Numbered from the stretch's first letter, positions 14,464-23,095 are shown. The stretch: DNA of 36,596 bases from JBBQVS01 sp964250765 (GCA_964250765.1 CAXUHF010000047.1:1-36596), one strand, 5' to 3'. Notes: generated by a model not told the origin, from the letters alone. Program-made: numbers and translations.

Positions 14464-16131
14464 ATGGGAAAAATACTTTTCACGCGCCGACAACGCTTTT
14501 GGATTGGCTTTCTTGCTGGTTTGGGAGCGGGTATTATAGCGTCGGTCCTTATGTTACTGTTGAGCGTCACCTTTAACGGTATCTCTCTTCCAGAGGTCTT
14601 TGGCTCCGCACTGACACAATTGATGCCACCTTCTATGTTCAATACGCTGCATGAGCTGATTGGTGGTGATGCCAAACACTACTTTTTTTATTGTATTTTA
14701 GTGGGACAAGTTCTTGTCTTTGCTGCGAGCGGGGGCCTTTGTGCGCTTCTCGTGGGTAGAGTCAAGGCGGAAAAAACGGGGCAGGAACTGCTTCATTGGA
14801 GCACGGGAGTTATACTTACATTTGTGCTCTTACTTCTAACAGGTTTCGTTCTCCTGCCAATAACAGGCGTTGGGGTCTTTGGAGCGCGTCTTGTCATTGG
14901 TGCCGTAAACGCGATCATAAGCCTCACGGTTGTGGGCATTATATTTGCTGGCTCGTTCGTGCTGCTGCAAAACCAGCTTGTTGAGCGTCAGGTGCGTCTG
15001 TTGAGTGCACCAATAGAGGTACAAGCGAAGAGTGAGGCACGACGCGAACTTATCATACGGGGTGTTCAGCTTGTTGGCTTAGGCGCGTTGGGCGTTCTGG
15101 CGTGGCGTTTTATTACAGGGGCACAAGACCTCACAAGTGGCAGTGGTGCGACAAGTACAACAACAGCTCCTGGACTATTACAAGGCTATAAAAAGAAGAT
15201 CACGCCTGTACCAACGCCGAACTATGGCGATGTGAAAGAAATACCGTTACTCTCAAAAGAAATTACGTCTAACGACCAATACTATATTGTCTCGAAAAAT
15301 CTTTTTTCCGATCCTACCGTTAATGGAGATACATGGCACCTTTCTGTATCAGGTGAGATCGAGCAACCCTTTTCGCTGAGCTATAACGAACTGACTGCAC
15401 TACCAACGAAAAAGCAGTACGAGTCGATGATGTGTATCAGCAACGAGGTTGGTGGGCAATACATGAGTAGTGCGCTTTGGGAAGGGATTCCGCTCGCGGA
15501 TTTGCTCGTACGCGGTGGTGCGATTAAGCCCGGTGCGACAAAGGTTGTGTTGTATGCTGCTGACGACTATAGTGATAGTATTCATCTTGCGAAAGCGTTA
15601 GAGCCGACAACACTATTGGCGTTTCGTATGAATGGTGTGACGTTACCGCAAGGGCACGGCTTTCCCTTACGCTTATTAGTGCCGGGCATCTATGGAATGA
15701 AGCATGTCAAATGGATCACGCGTATCGAGGTTGTCAACACAGATTTTCAAGGCTATTGGCAGCAACGCGGGTGGAGCGATCCCGCACCAATACAGATGAC
15801 CTCACGCATTGATGTCCCACTTACAGGCGTAACAATTTCTGCCAATAAGCCGACCTATGTCGCGGGTGTCGCCTTCTCTGGCAACAAGGGTATCAGTGAG
15901 GTTGATGTCAGTTTCGATATGGGGCAGACATGGAACAAGGCCACGCTCAAACGTCCGCTTTCAGCCCTAACGTGGGTTCTCTGGCAAATCCCCTGGCAGC
16001 CGTCGTCTGGCACGTATACCGTTATAGTACGTGCCATTGACCTGCAAGGCAATGTACAGGACCCTTCTATTGCACCTCCACTCCCCGACGGTTCGACAGG
16101 CTATCACAGCATACAAGTGACCGTCCAATAA
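14464..16131 (+). CDS. Membrane-anchored sulfite-oxidase-like molybdopterin oxidoreductase
   Basis: A 555-residue protein. The first 210 residues hold about five hydrophobic helices (near 12-36, 75-97, 112-132, 138-168 and 198-216), then a Ser/Thr/Pro linker (220-245). Residues about 260-430 form the oxidoreductase molybdopterin-binding domain: LSVSGEIEQPFSLSYNEL, CISNEVGG with the Mo-ligand Cys, then RMNGVTLPQGHGFPLRLLVPG and YGMKHVKWI. Residues 450-550 form the Mo-co dimerisation (Ig-like) domain (SEVDVSFDMGQTWNKA, ending RAIDLQGNVQDP). The catalytic domain probably faces outside. The substrate may be sulfite or another oxo compound; it cannot be decided. Start ATG 14464 has only a weak ribosome site. 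A molybdenum cofactor is required; no cofactor genes are nearby. Confidence 0.9.
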   Translation: MGKILFTRRQRFWIGFLAGLGAGIIASVLMLLLSVTFNGISLPEVFGSALTQLMPPSMFNTLHELIGGDAKHYFFYCILVGQVLVFAASGGLCALLVGRVKAEKTGQELLHWSTGVILTFVLLLLTGFVLLPITGVGVFGARLVIGAVNAIISLTVVGIIFAGSFVLLQNQLVERQVRLLSAPIEVQAKSEARRELIIRGVQLVGLGALGVLAWRFITGAQDLTSGSGATSTTTAPGLLQGYKKKITPVPTPNYGDVKEIPLLSKEITSNDQYYIVSKNLFSDPTVNGDTWHLSVSGEIEQPFSLSYNELTALPTKKQYESMMCISNEVGGQYMSSALWEGIPLADLLVRGGAIKPGATKVVLYAADDYSDSIHLAKALEPTTLLAFRMNGVTLPQGHGFPLRLLVPGIYGMKHVKWITRIEVVNTDFQGYWQQRGWSDPAPIQMTSRIDVPLTGVTISANKPTYVAGVAFSGNKGISEVDVSFDMGQTWNKATLKRPLSALTWVLWQIPWQPSSGTYTVIVRAIDLQGNVQDPSIAPPLPDGSTGYHSIQVTVQ

Positions 16132-16205
16132 TGATGTTACGCTATCGGGGGAAACAGGGAGGCCGCAAGGGTCTCCCTGTTTCCCCCGATAGCGTAACAT
16201 CATTA
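16129..16205. terminator. Perfect 33-bp hairpin at the molybdoenzyme stop, F4 core
   Basis: 16129-16161 and 16173-16205 are exact complements with an 11-base loop; the first three bases are the gene's TAA stop. The centre, CAGGGAGGCCGCAAGGGTCT, is nearly the same as in the repeat at 32163, so this may be an F4 palindrome that landed at the gene end. It is likely to stop transcription. Confidence 0.75.
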
Positions 16206-16447
16206 TTTTATCCCCCAAAACGCACAATTATATTGATAGATGCGACTATTTCGTTCAAATTTCGTTCTTGTTTGCGAAATGCCAAAAAGATGGAGCACAT
16301 GCTGTCCGGTTTTGGCCTCTTCGTTGATTGTACTATGTAGGGGGAACGATTACATGAGAAGAACATTACGAACACTGTCTTTATGAAACTATGTTACGTT
16401 TTCTTGTTCTGATAATCGTCAATAAAATGATCGCAGATAAGGCCATT
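16206..16447. other. Leader region of the sigma-factor gene
   Basis: No gene is supported here. GGGGGAACG (near 16339) resembles the -35 GGAAC element of ECF promoters and could allow the sigma factor to activate its own gene, but I see no convincing matching -10 element. Confidence 0.25.
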
Positions 16448-17065
16448 ATGGTGACGGACGTTCAGGAGGATGAGGTAGCGCGTCTGCGTACAGGGGATGC
16501 TCAGGCTTTCCGTTCGCTGATGGAACGGCTACAGTATCCGATTACAGGATATTTGCATCGCCTTGTGGGAGAGCGCGAAGTAGCATTAGACCTTGCACAA
16601 GACACGTTCCTGCAAGTATATAAGGAAATTGGCAAAACATCTTCGCACCTTGCATTAGATGCGTGGATATATCGTATTGCCACGAACTATGGCTTGCGTT
16701 ACCTTAATAGAAAACGCCTGCGCCTGTTTATTCCTTTCTCCTTTGGCTTTGATAGTCAAGGAGATGAGATGTCAGGCATTAGTTCCGAAGATATGCAAGA
16801 GCGGTCGATGATAGAGGCATCGTTTGAAGAGCGGACTGAGACTAGCATGCTGATTCAGGAAGCGTTCAGTAAGCTTACTCCTAACGATGCTGTATGTGTA
16901 CAACTGCACTACAGTGCTGGCTTCACTTACGAGCAAATTGGAGATATTGTCAAGATTTCGCCGGAGGCGGTGCGTAAGCGTGTCGCACGAGGAGTTGAGA
17001 AATTTCGTAAGGTATACGCTCAAGACATGTCACAAATGAAAAACGCTTCAACGTTGAAGGTATGA
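16448..17065 (+). CDS. ECF-type RNA polymerase sigma factor
   Basis: About 205 residues with sigma region 2 (RLQYPITGYLHRLVGEREVA, then LAQDTFLQVYKEI, then AWIYRIATNYGLRYLNR) and region 4 (AFSKLTPNDAVCVQLHY, GFTYEQIGDIVKISPEAVRK with its helix-turn-helix). It lacks region 3, as ECF factors do. I chose the ATG at 16448 since ATAAGG precedes it; ATGs at 16391 and 16427 in the same frame are possible but have poor ribosome sites. The next gene is a zinc-binding membrane anti-sigma factor, so the sigma factor is probably held at the membrane until an extracellular signal frees it. Target promoters are unknown. Confidence 0.92.
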   Translation: MVTDVQEDEVARLRTGDAQAFRSLMERLQYPITGYLHRLVGEREVALDLAQDTFLQVYKEIGKTSSHLALDAWIYRIATNYGLRYLNRKRLRLFIPFSFGFDSQGDEMSGISSEDMQERSMIEASFEERTETSMLIQEAFSKLTPNDAVCVQLHYSAGFTYEQIGDIVKISPEAVRKRVARGVEKFRKVYAQDMSQMKNASTLKV

Positions 17066-17135
17066 TGGAATTTATGAGCAAGAAAAGTCAGCATAATAGG
17101 TCGTGTATGAATGCTATATCTACTATGAGCAACTC

Positions 17136-17153
17136 TTTTGATATATATCAAAA
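17136..17153. promoter_or_regulatory. 18-bp perfect palindrome before the anti-sigma gene
   Basis: TTTTGATATATATCAAAA is fully symmetric and sits 55 bases before the anti-sigma start in a 142-base gap. It could be an operator for a dimeric regulator. Because it is AT-rich, chance symmetry is not excluded. Confidence 0.35.
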
Positions 17154-17207
17154 TTTTTATAGAAACGTTTTTGCTAATTATGTGTTGCTGAGAAGGACGA
17201 AGACAGT

Positions 17208-18077
17208 ATGAAACATCCAGCCGATGACATGCTACTTGCATATGTTCGACAGCAGCACCTTGGGTTTGAAGACATACAAGAGCATGTGCATTCTTGTTTA
17301 GCATGTAGTAGACGATGTGCTGAACTGAGGGCAATAGGCAATACGATAGAGACGTGGACGCGTTTCTCTGCTGCCGATCCGCTTTATGCAACGGTCTCAC
17401 ACCGTGTTATGCATACACTCTACATGCCCAAAGTCACGCTTAGGGAGCGTATATGGGGTGGCGTCTCACGGGTACGTGTAGGTTTACCTATCGCCGTTGT
17501 GTTTGTTTTGCTCTGCATTGTACTGCTTGCTGGCTTAGGTGTGAAGACTGTAGGGAACGTAGCAGGAAGCCGTAGTGTGCAACAACCAGGGTCAAAAATA
17601 GTGCCGTCACATCTGGTCGCAACACCAAGTAGGCCAACCGCTACGTCAGAACCAATTCGACCAACTACCACATCAGTTCCAGTTGGTCCTGTTGTAACTG
17701 TGCCTGTTGTGCCAGGTACTAGCAGCCCGACGCCTCTGCCAACACCACAACATATACCCGCTATTGAGGTGAATGCACCTTGTACAACATACATTGATGC
17801 TATTGAAAATCAGTTACACGTCTGTGGTAAGCACTTTACGCCTGGTAGTACTGTGACGATCTATTATCAAGGCAGGACAAAAAATAAAACACATACTATG
17901 CAAGTAAGTGCTGATGGTACGTTTACTGATATATTGTATATTTATGGCTGCAAGGACGTACCCACGGCTGTGTATGTACAAGGGTCAGCAAATCCATCAG
18001 AGAAAGCCCAAGTAACAAAAAATATTACATTTGGAACGTGTCAAGACTTTGGAAAATTAAGAAACCTAAAACAGTAA
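17208..18077 (+). CDS. Membrane anti-sigma factor with zinc finger and extracellular domain
   Basis: A 289-residue single-pass protein. The cytoplasmic part (1-85) contains the HxxxCxxC anti-sigma zinc site (HVHSCLACS, about 26-34), expected to clamp the ECF sigma factor encoded upstream. One membrane helix follows (about 93-112, LPIAVVFVLLCIVLLAGLGV). Outside comes a Pro/Thr/Val-rich stalk (about 120-190), then a compact beta-rich domain of about 90 residues with four cysteines (NAPCTTY, LHVCGKHFTPGSTVTIYY, YGCKDV, GTCQDF) that could form two disulfides. This domain may sense the signal. Start ATG 17208 behind GAGAAGGA. I infer pairing with the sigma factor from gene order and the zinc motif. 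Confidence 0.85.
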   Translation: MKHPADDMLLAYVRQQHLGFEDIQEHVHSCLACSRRCAELRAIGNTIETWTRFSAADPLYATVSHRVMHTLYMPKVTLRERIWGGVSRVRVGLPIAVVFVLLCIVLLAGLGVKTVGNVAGSRSVQQPGSKIVPSHLVATPSRPTATSEPIRPTTTSVPVGPVVTVPVVPGTSSPTPLPTPQHIPAIEVNAPCTTYIDAIENQLHVCGKHFTPGSTVTIYYQGRTKNKTHTMQVSADGTFTDILYIYGCKDVPTAVYVQGSANPSEKAQVTKNITFGTCQDFGKLRNLKQ

Positions 18078-18126
18078 TAGAGGAGAGCATCTACTTCACG
18101 GCTCTCGACAGGAAGGACATAAGAGA

Positions 18127-18372
18127 ATGAAGCGACAGTGCGCATGGTGTTTACGACTCATGAATAGTGCAGGCGAACATCTTTCACCAGCGCCACTGCC
18201 TAAACTCTACGACGCAACACATGGCATATGTGGTGTTTGTGGAACGAGGTGGATGGAGCAGGCTATGGGGTCACAGGATGTGACCGATGTATGTATTCAG
18301 TTGCGCTCAAGTATGTCTGAAAGTGCAGCGCATTCCTTTACCGAACATACTACAACCGCAGGTGCGCGCTAG
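18127..18372 (+). CDS. Small Cys-rich (zinc-binding) hypothetical protein
   Basis: An 81-residue protein with CAWC (5-8) and CGVCG (35-39) pairs, so a C-x2-C...C-x2-C zinc site is likely; KLYDATHGICGVCGTRW is the most conserved-looking stretch. The C-terminal half is polar and probably disordered. It has a clear ribosome site (AGGAAGGA, 10-17 bases before) and follows the anti-sigma gene by 49 bases, so it probably shares its transcript. I do not recognise a named family. Function unknown; a third component of the sigma/anti-sigma system is possible but unproven. Confidence 0.65.
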   Translation: MKRQCAWCLRLMNSAGEHLSPAPLPKLYDATHGICGVCGTRWMEQAMGSQDVTDVCIQLRSSMSESAAHSFTEHTTTAGAR

Positions 18373-18419
18373 TACAAATGTAGTACAATTCAATAAATTT
18401 CCTCTCTTTTTTGTATGAA

Positions 18420-18506
18420 GACGTGCACACTTAGCACGTCGTCACCAGAAGGACCGAATACGCAGTAACTCTTCCTCCCATGAGTTGCTCCCCGTTCGGT
18501 CCTTCT
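18420..18506. terminator. Two tandem hairpins between convergent genes
   Basis: GACGTGC/GCACGTC (18420-18440) is followed by AGAAGGACCGAA (18447-18458) pairing with TTCGGTCCTTCT (18495-18506). T-rich sequence follows on the plus strand. Likely terminators for the sigma-factor operon and, from the other side, the hydrolase gene. Confidence 0.65.
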
Positions 18507-18513
18507 TTGTTTT

Positions 18514-19380
18514 TTATATTTGTAAAAACTGTTGTATGAGGTTGTTTACTTCGTCGGGTTGCTCTTGCTGCACCCAGTGACCACTCGTGGGAATGCGTCG
18601 TACCTGTATCTTGGGGACCCATTGTTCAAGGCCATACGTTAGGGCAATGTCAAGTGCTCCATCTTGCTCACCCCAGATGAGTAGTGTTGGAGATTGAATA
18701 ACAACTTCTTTAATACCATAGCCTCGACGCATGATTTGTCTATAATAGTTCAAACTTGCGGTCAACGCTCCTGGCTTACTCATGGCCCCTTGATATTCTA
18801 AGAGCACATCAGGTGGAAATGCCGATTTTTGTACCGCGCTCTCATAAATAGCCCTACCAATTGCTTGTGCATGATTTGCACTCAAAACGACTTCAGGCAG
18901 CCAGGGAAGCTGAAAAAAGAAGACATACCAACTTTTACTTAATTGTTTTATTGTGCGAAGTTCACGCTGAAAGGCTTGAGGATGCGGCGCGTTCAGCACG
19001 ATCAAGCGTTGTGTCATCTGTGGATAACGCATGGCAAAACACCATGCTAGTACGCCACCCCAATCATGCCCGACGATAATCGCTTTTTCTTGTCCCAATC
19101 CTTTGAGAAGTCCTTCAATATCGCGGAGCAGGGTTGGAATATCATATCCTGTACGCGGCTTATCGGTATCATTGTAGCCACGTAGATCGGGTGCAACGAC
19201 GGTGTAGCCTTGTTCCGCGAGAAAGAGGATTTGATGCCGCCATGAATACCAGAACTCTGGAAAGCCATGTAGCAGTACAACGAGTGGTCCCTTGTTCTCT
19301 TCACCTTGCAGAACATAGTGCATGCGTATCCCGTTTGTGATGATGTGCCGATGCTGCCATATCTCCGTTGTTGTTGCCAT
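18514..19380 (-). CDS. Alpha/beta hydrolase, epoxide-hydrolase-like
   Basis: A 288-residue cytosolic enzyme. Residues about 33-50 carry the oxyanion motif LHGFPEFWYSWRHQ. The nucleophile elbow is GHDWGG (about 103-108), with Asp as nucleophile, as in epoxide hydrolases and dehalogenases rather than esterases. The acid is in LLIWGEQDGAL and the catalytic His in SGHWVQQEQPD near the C-terminus. A cap region of about 90 residues lies between. The HGFPE phrase favours epoxide hydrolase over haloalkane dehalogenase. Start ATG 19380, with AGGAG-like sequence just upstream. Single gene with no clear partner; an F5 palindrome separates it from sdhB. Substrate unknown. Confidence 0.88.
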   Translation of the reverse strand: MATTTEIWQHRHIITNGIRMHYVLQGEENKGPLVVLLHGFPEFWYSWRHQILFLAEQGYTVVAPDLRGYNDTDKPRTGYDIPTLLRDIEGLLKGLGQEKAIIVGHDWGGVLAWCFAMRYPQMTQRLIVLNAPHPQAFQRELRTIKQLSKSWYVFFFQLPWLPEVVLSANHAQAIGRAIYESAVQKSAFPPDVLLEYQGAMSKPGALTASLNYYRQIMRRGYGIKEVVIQSPTLLIWGEQDGALDIALTYGLEQWVPKIQVRRIPTSGHWVQQEQPDEVNNLIQQFLQI

Positions 19381-19423
19381 ACAAAACTCCTATTAAATAA
19401 ATCAAAGAGCGTGCATCTTTGTA

Positions 19424-19524
19424 CAACGGACGCCCACAAGGGGCTACCCTACTATATAACCATACGCGCGTAGCACGTCTATTCCATCGTGTATAGTAGG
19501 GTAGCCCCTTGTGGGCGTCCGTTG
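19424..19524. repeat. Palindromic repeat, family F5
   Basis: Perfect 33-base arms (19424-19456 and 19492-19524; ends CAACGGACGCCCACAAGGGG and complement) flank a 35-base centre. It lies between the minus-strand sdhB and the hydrolase. The phrase CACAAGGGG is like the loop-side sequence of the F4 family (CGCAAGGG). The small hairpin at 6905 shares its outer bases. Confidence 0.85.
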
Positions 19525-19550
19525 GTTCTTGCTGTCATGCTAAGCCAATG

Positions 19551-20258
19551 CTAGCCACCCTGCGTATCGTTATACACAATGGCGCGTTTCACTTGCTCGA
19601 TGAGATCGGTGACGGGAATGCCACGTGGACAGGCGTCGGCGCAGTTGAAGATGGTACGGCAACGCCATACACCGTCACGCTGGCCCAGAATGCCCAGACG
19701 TTCCGCGCCGCCCTGGTCGCGGCTATCAAAGATGAAGCGATGTGCGTTGACAATTGAGGCAGGGCCGACCCAATCAGGGTTGCCCCACACAGAAGGGCAT
19801 GAGCCGGTGCAGGCACCACATAGGATGCATTTGGTACCCTCGTCAAAGCGTGCGCGTTCTTCCGCACTTTGTAGTCGTTCCGTGCCAGGCTCGTTATCAT
19901 ATGTAATCAAGTATGGCTTGACAGACTTGTACTTGTCGAAGAACTGGTCCATGTCTACCACGAGGTCGCGAATCACGGGGAAGCCTAGCATGGGTTCAAT
20001 CGTAACCTTGTTGCCAACGTCGCGCATAAGCACTTTACATGCAAGACGATTGCGTCCATTTATACGCATGGCGTCGGACCCACAAACACCATGAGCACAT
20101 GAGCGGCGATAGGTCAAGGTACCGTCCATGTTCCATTTTATTGTATTCAATGTGTCTAAAAGACGATCAATTGGGTCGGCCTCGACGCGGTACTCTGCCC
20201 AATATGGCTTTTTGTCCTGTTCGGGGTCATAGCGCTTGATGCGCACCAGTACGTTCAT
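19551..20258 (-). CDS. sdhB: Succinate dehydrogenase iron-sulfur subunit
   Basis: The 235-residue electron-transfer subunit of complex II. The N-terminal ferredoxin domain binds a [2Fe-2S] cluster (CAHGVCGSDAMRINGRNRLAC, about 54-74). The C-terminal domain carries CILCGACTGSCP and CRTIFNCADACPRGIPV for the [4Fe-4S] and [3Fe-4S] clusters. It passes electrons from SdhA flavin to quinone at the membrane anchor. I chose the ATG at 20258, with AAGGAGA upstream; an in-frame ATG at 20282 lies at the edge of the inverted repeat and would overlap that ribosome site. It is the last gene of sdhCDAB. The gap to sdhA contains a long inverted repeat and a sequence gap. Confidence 0.96.
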   Translation of the reverse strand: MNVLVRIKRYDPEQDKKPYWAEYRVEADPIDRLLDTLNTIKWNMDGTLTYRRSCAHGVCGSDAMRINGRNRLACKVLMRDVGNKVTIEPMLGFPVIRDLVVDMDQFFDKYKSVKPYLITYDNEPGTERLQSAEERARFDEGTKCILCGACTGSCPSVWGNPDWVGPASIVNAHRFIFDSRDQGGAERLGILGQRDGVWRCRTIFNCADACPRGIPVTDLIEQVKRAIVYNDTQGG

Positions 20259-20279
20259 GTTGTCTGTATCTCCTTGATA

Positions 20280-20424
20280 CATGATTTCTGTGTACCGTCG
20301 ATTGTAGGGGGGGGAATGATAGGACCCCCAACAAAACGCGGGGACACCAAATAAGGTTNNNNNNNNNNGATTGTAGGGGCGCAATTCATCGCGCCCCTAC
20401 AATCGACGGTACACAGAAATCATG
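20280..20424. repeat. 31-bp inverted repeat between sdhA and sdhB, with F6 palindrome and assembly gap
   Basis: 20280-20310 and 20394-20424 are exact complements. The right part also contains a smaller palindrome (GATTGTAGGGGCGC and complement around AATTCATC, 20369-20404). Ten N (20359-20368) interrupt it. The right arm ends immediately before the sdhA stop codon and the left arm begins 22 bases before the sdhB start. The resulting hairpin lies inside the operon transcript and could reduce read-through into sdhB or stabilise the sdhA message. Confidence 0.8.
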
Positions 20425-22161
20425 TTAATATTTGCGTTCTTTGGGCACGAATATCGGGTCGTCAACCATAAGCACGTCTTTATAATCCAGGCGAACGTCG
20501 TGAGTTGTTGTACCTTTGTAGGCGAGCGTGTGCTTGAGCCAGTTCACGTCGTCACGCTTCTGATAGTCAAGACGGAAGTGTGCGCCACGGCTCTCGGTAC
20601 GCGCCAAAGCGCCATGTGTGGTGGCCTCAGCGCAATCAAGCAGGAAGCCAAGTTCAATCGTTTCGACCAGTTCCGTGTTGAAACGCTTGCCCTTGTCCTG
20701 AACCTGAACGTTGCGGTATGCGTCTTGCAGACCGTCAAGCGTATCGAGGGCGTGACGGAGACCGCGATCTGTACGCTCAACCATGACTTGTTCGTCCATC
20801 TCGTTCTGCATCTCGCTGCGAATACGGGCAGCAGACTCACCGCCTGTTGAGCTATAGATGCGGTCAATGAGTTCACGCGAGTAGGCTTCTGGTTCAGAAG
20901 GCAGAGGCGCGTGGTCATTCTCTTTGATAAACTGTGCCATATGCTTACCTGCACGACGCCCGAACACGATCAAGTCTACTAGCGAGTTTGTGCCGAGACG
21001 GTTCGCGCCGTGCACAGAGACGCAGGCGACCTCACCTGCGGCGTAGAAACCGGGCGAAACTGTCCACTGTGGATCAATCACGACGCGTGCATCAGTGTCT
21101 GTCGGAATGCCGCCCATCGCGTAGTGCGCGGTTGGCTGAATAGGCACAGGCTCGGTGATTGGCTCAACACCAAGATAATTACGGGCAAAGTCGGTAATGT
21201 CTGGCAACTTCTCGGCAATCGCTTTCGCGCCGAGGTGACGTACGTCAAGGAAAACATAATCCTTGCCATCAACACCGTTGCCATCTTTAATCTCTTGCAC
21301 GATACAACGTGATACAATATCGCGTGGCGCAAGGTCTTTCAGCGTCGGCATATAGCGTTCCATAAAGTACTCGCCCTTGCCGTTGAGTAGTTTACCGCCT
21401 TCGCCGCGTGCCGCCTCGCTAAGCAAGACACCCACTTTATAGATGCCCGTGGGATGGAACTGGTACATCTCCATATCTTGCAGAGGAATACCGCGTCGGT
21501 AGGCAACCGACATGCCATCGCCCATGCAAGCAAAGGCGTTGCTGGTGACGCGCCATGCACGTCCATAGCCGCCTGTGGCGAACAGAATGGCTTTGGCGTG
21601 GAAGGTGTGAATTTCGCCGGTACGAATTTCGAGGGCGACAACACCACATGCTTGTCCATCGTTCATCACCAAGTCAAGCATCAGAAATTCGTTAAAGAAG
21701 CGCACCTGATTCTTGATGGCACTTTGATACATTGTTTGCAGAATCATATGTCCAGTGCGGTCTGCCGCGTAGCAAGAGCGACGAACAGGACCCTCACCAT
21801 AATTGCGAGTATGTCCACCAAAGCGGCGCTGGTCAATGCGTCCATCAGCAGTACGGTTGAAGGGTAGGCCACGATGCTCAAGCTCATATACAGCGTCGAT
21901 GGCTTCGCGTGTCAGAACTTCCGCCGCAGGCTGGTCTACGAGATAGTCGCCACCCTTCACGGTATCATACATGTGCCATTTCCAGTGGTCCTCTTCTTGG
22001 TTGCCGAGTGCGGCAGCCACACCACCCTGTGCCGCTCCTGTATGTGAGCGCGTGGGATAGACCTTTGTCAGAACTGCAACACTGGCCTGGGGCAATTGCA
22101 TTGCAGCCATCAAGCCAGCACCGCCGGACCCGACGATGACAACATCAAACTTATGATACAT
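20425..22161 (-). CDS. sdhA: Succinate dehydrogenase flavoprotein subunit
   Basis: A 578-residue FAD subunit that oxidises succinate to fumarate. The FAD-binding start is VVIVGSGGAGLMAAMQL (5-21). SHTGAAQGGVAAALG carries the His that binds FAD covalently. HPTGIYKVGVLLSEAARGEG and APRDIVSR contribute substrate and catalytic residues; HYAMGGIPTD and GANRLGTNSLVDL complete the fold. The C-terminal domain (about 440-578) is normal. The start at 22161 has AAGGAAAT ahead. It follows sdhD by 19 bases in the operon order C-D-A-B. No missing residues are evident. Confidence 0.97.
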   Translation of the reverse strand: MYHKFDVVIVGSGGAGLMAAMQLPQASVAVLTKVYPTRSHTGAAQGGVAAALGNQEEDHWKWHMYDTVKGGDYLVDQPAAEVLTREAIDAVYELEHRGLPFNRTADGRIDQRRFGGHTRNYGEGPVRRSCYAADRTGHMILQTMYQSAIKNQVRFFNEFLMLDLVMNDGQACGVVALEIRTGEIHTFHAKAILFATGGYGRAWRVTSNAFACMGDGMSVAYRRGIPLQDMEMYQFHPTGIYKVGVLLSEAARGEGGKLLNGKGEYFMERYMPTLKDLAPRDIVSRCIVQEIKDGNGVDGKDYVFLDVRHLGAKAIAEKLPDITDFARNYLGVEPITEPVPIQPTAHYAMGGIPTDTDARVVIDPQWTVSPGFYAAGEVACVSVHGANRLGTNSLVDLIVFGRRAGKHMAQFIKENDHAPLPSEPEAYSRELIDRIYSSTGGESAARIRSEMQNEMDEQVMVERTDRGLRHALDTLDGLQDAYRNVQVQDKGKRFNTELVETIELGFLLDCAEATTHGALARTESRGAHFRLDYQKRDDVNWLKHTLAYKGTTTHDVRLDYKDVLMVDDPIFVPKERKY

Positions 22162-22180
22162 AATAATTTCCTTGTTATCT

Positions 22181-22594
22181 TTACCTTATAGTGCATGCAG
22201 GACCAAGATTGCCTGTGTGCTGGAAGGTAATGAGGGTAATCGTGCCCAACATAAAAAAGACAAGTAACAAAACGCCTGCGGTAGATAGCAATGCGAGGCG
22301 AGGGCCACGTGAGCGTACATAATCGTCAATGACCACACGGAGTCCGTTCATGCCATGTGTGAGTGCCAATGTGAGTAGGACCCAATCGAAGAGCCGCCAG
22401 AGTGGATTATCATAGCGCATTGCTACAAATTGATAGGTTGTGCAGTGAACATCATTCGTTACATGCATGATGAACAAATGTATAATTGTGAGAAAGATAA
22501 GGACAATGCCGGAGATGCGAAAATAGTACCAGGAAAAGGTTTCTAATCCGCCACTTGCTGGGCGTGGGCCACGACCAGTCGATATGTTTAACAT
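22181..22594 (-). CDS. sdhD: Succinate dehydrogenase membrane anchor subunit
   Basis: A 137-residue membrane protein with three predicted helices (about 25-45, 66-86 and 98-122). HGMNGLRVVIDDYVRS after the second helix is the typical SdhD/quinone-side motif, and HLFIMHV in the first helix carries candidate heme or quinone histidines. With SdhC it anchors SdhAB and forms the quinone site. Start ATG 22594 behind GAGGAGAT. It is placed between sdhC and sdhA. An F1 palindrome lies in the 108-base gap to sdhC. Confidence 0.9.
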   Translation of the reverse strand: MLNISTGRGPRPASGGLETFSWYYFRISGIVLIFLTIIHLFIMHVTNDVHCTTYQFVAMRYDNPLWRLFDWVLLTLALTHGMNGLRVVIDDYVRSRGPRLALLSTAGVLLLVFFMLGTITLITFQHTGNLGPACTIR

Positions 22595-22628
22595 GTTACA
22601 ATCTCCTCTTTAGACATCAAACGCCGTC

Positions 22629-22701
22629 TGTAGGGACCGATTTATCACGTCCTTCTCGGCGGTCAATATGTTAGCAGGGACGTGATAAATCGGTCCCTAC
22701 A
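22629..22701. repeat. Palindromic repeat, family F1, copy 3, inside the sdh operon
   Basis: Arms TGTAGGGACCGATTTATCAC and complement, with a 25-base centre. It ends one base before the sdhC stop codon (22703-22705 on the minus strand), so the hairpin forms immediately after sdhC in the transcript and before the sdhD ribosome site. Confidence 0.9.
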
Positions 22702-22702
22702 A

Positions 22703-23095
22703 TTAATGACCAGTTACACTACTCGCGGTAGGCACATGGGTGAACCAGTATAGTCCGGGCACAATGACGTAGTAGGACATGGGCAAGAATACAAGGACAG
22801 TCAGTATCAGCACGCCGATGAACATGGCTCGCTGATAACGCACACCTTTACGCCAGAAGTCGATAAACATGATGCGCACGCCGTTGAAGGCGTGAAATAA
22901 GACCGCACCAATCAATGCTAGGGAGAGCAAGCGCACAATGATTTGGTCAAAAAGCACAATGCCTTCATCGTAGACCAGTGGACCAAAACCTAGCAGTGAG
23001 ATATCGACGATGTGAATAAATAAGAACAGCAGAATACCAAGTCCTGTCACGCGATGCAAGAGCCAGGACCACATACCTGATTGACCTTTGTACAT
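22703..23095 (-). CDS. sdhC: Succinate dehydrogenase cytochrome b subunit
   Basis: A 130-residue subunit with three membrane helices (about 13-32, 55-75 and 90-110). LLHRVTGLGILLFLFIHIVD carries the HRxTG signature and a probable heme b His; FHAFNGVRIMFIDF is the second conserved block. First gene of sdhCDAB, which feeds electrons from succinate into the quinone pool. I chose ATG 23095, with GAGGAAAAG immediately ahead; the frame extends upstream but without support. The operon promoter should lie between here and the divergent gene at 23354, but I could not assign it. Confidence 0.93.
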   Translation of the reverse strand: MYKGQSGMWSWLLHRVTGLGILLFLFIHIVDISLLGFGPLVYDEGIVLFDQIIVRLLSLALIGAVLFHAFNGVRIMFIDFWRKGVRYQRAMFIGVLILTVLVFLPMSYYVIVPGLYWFTHVPTASSVTGH

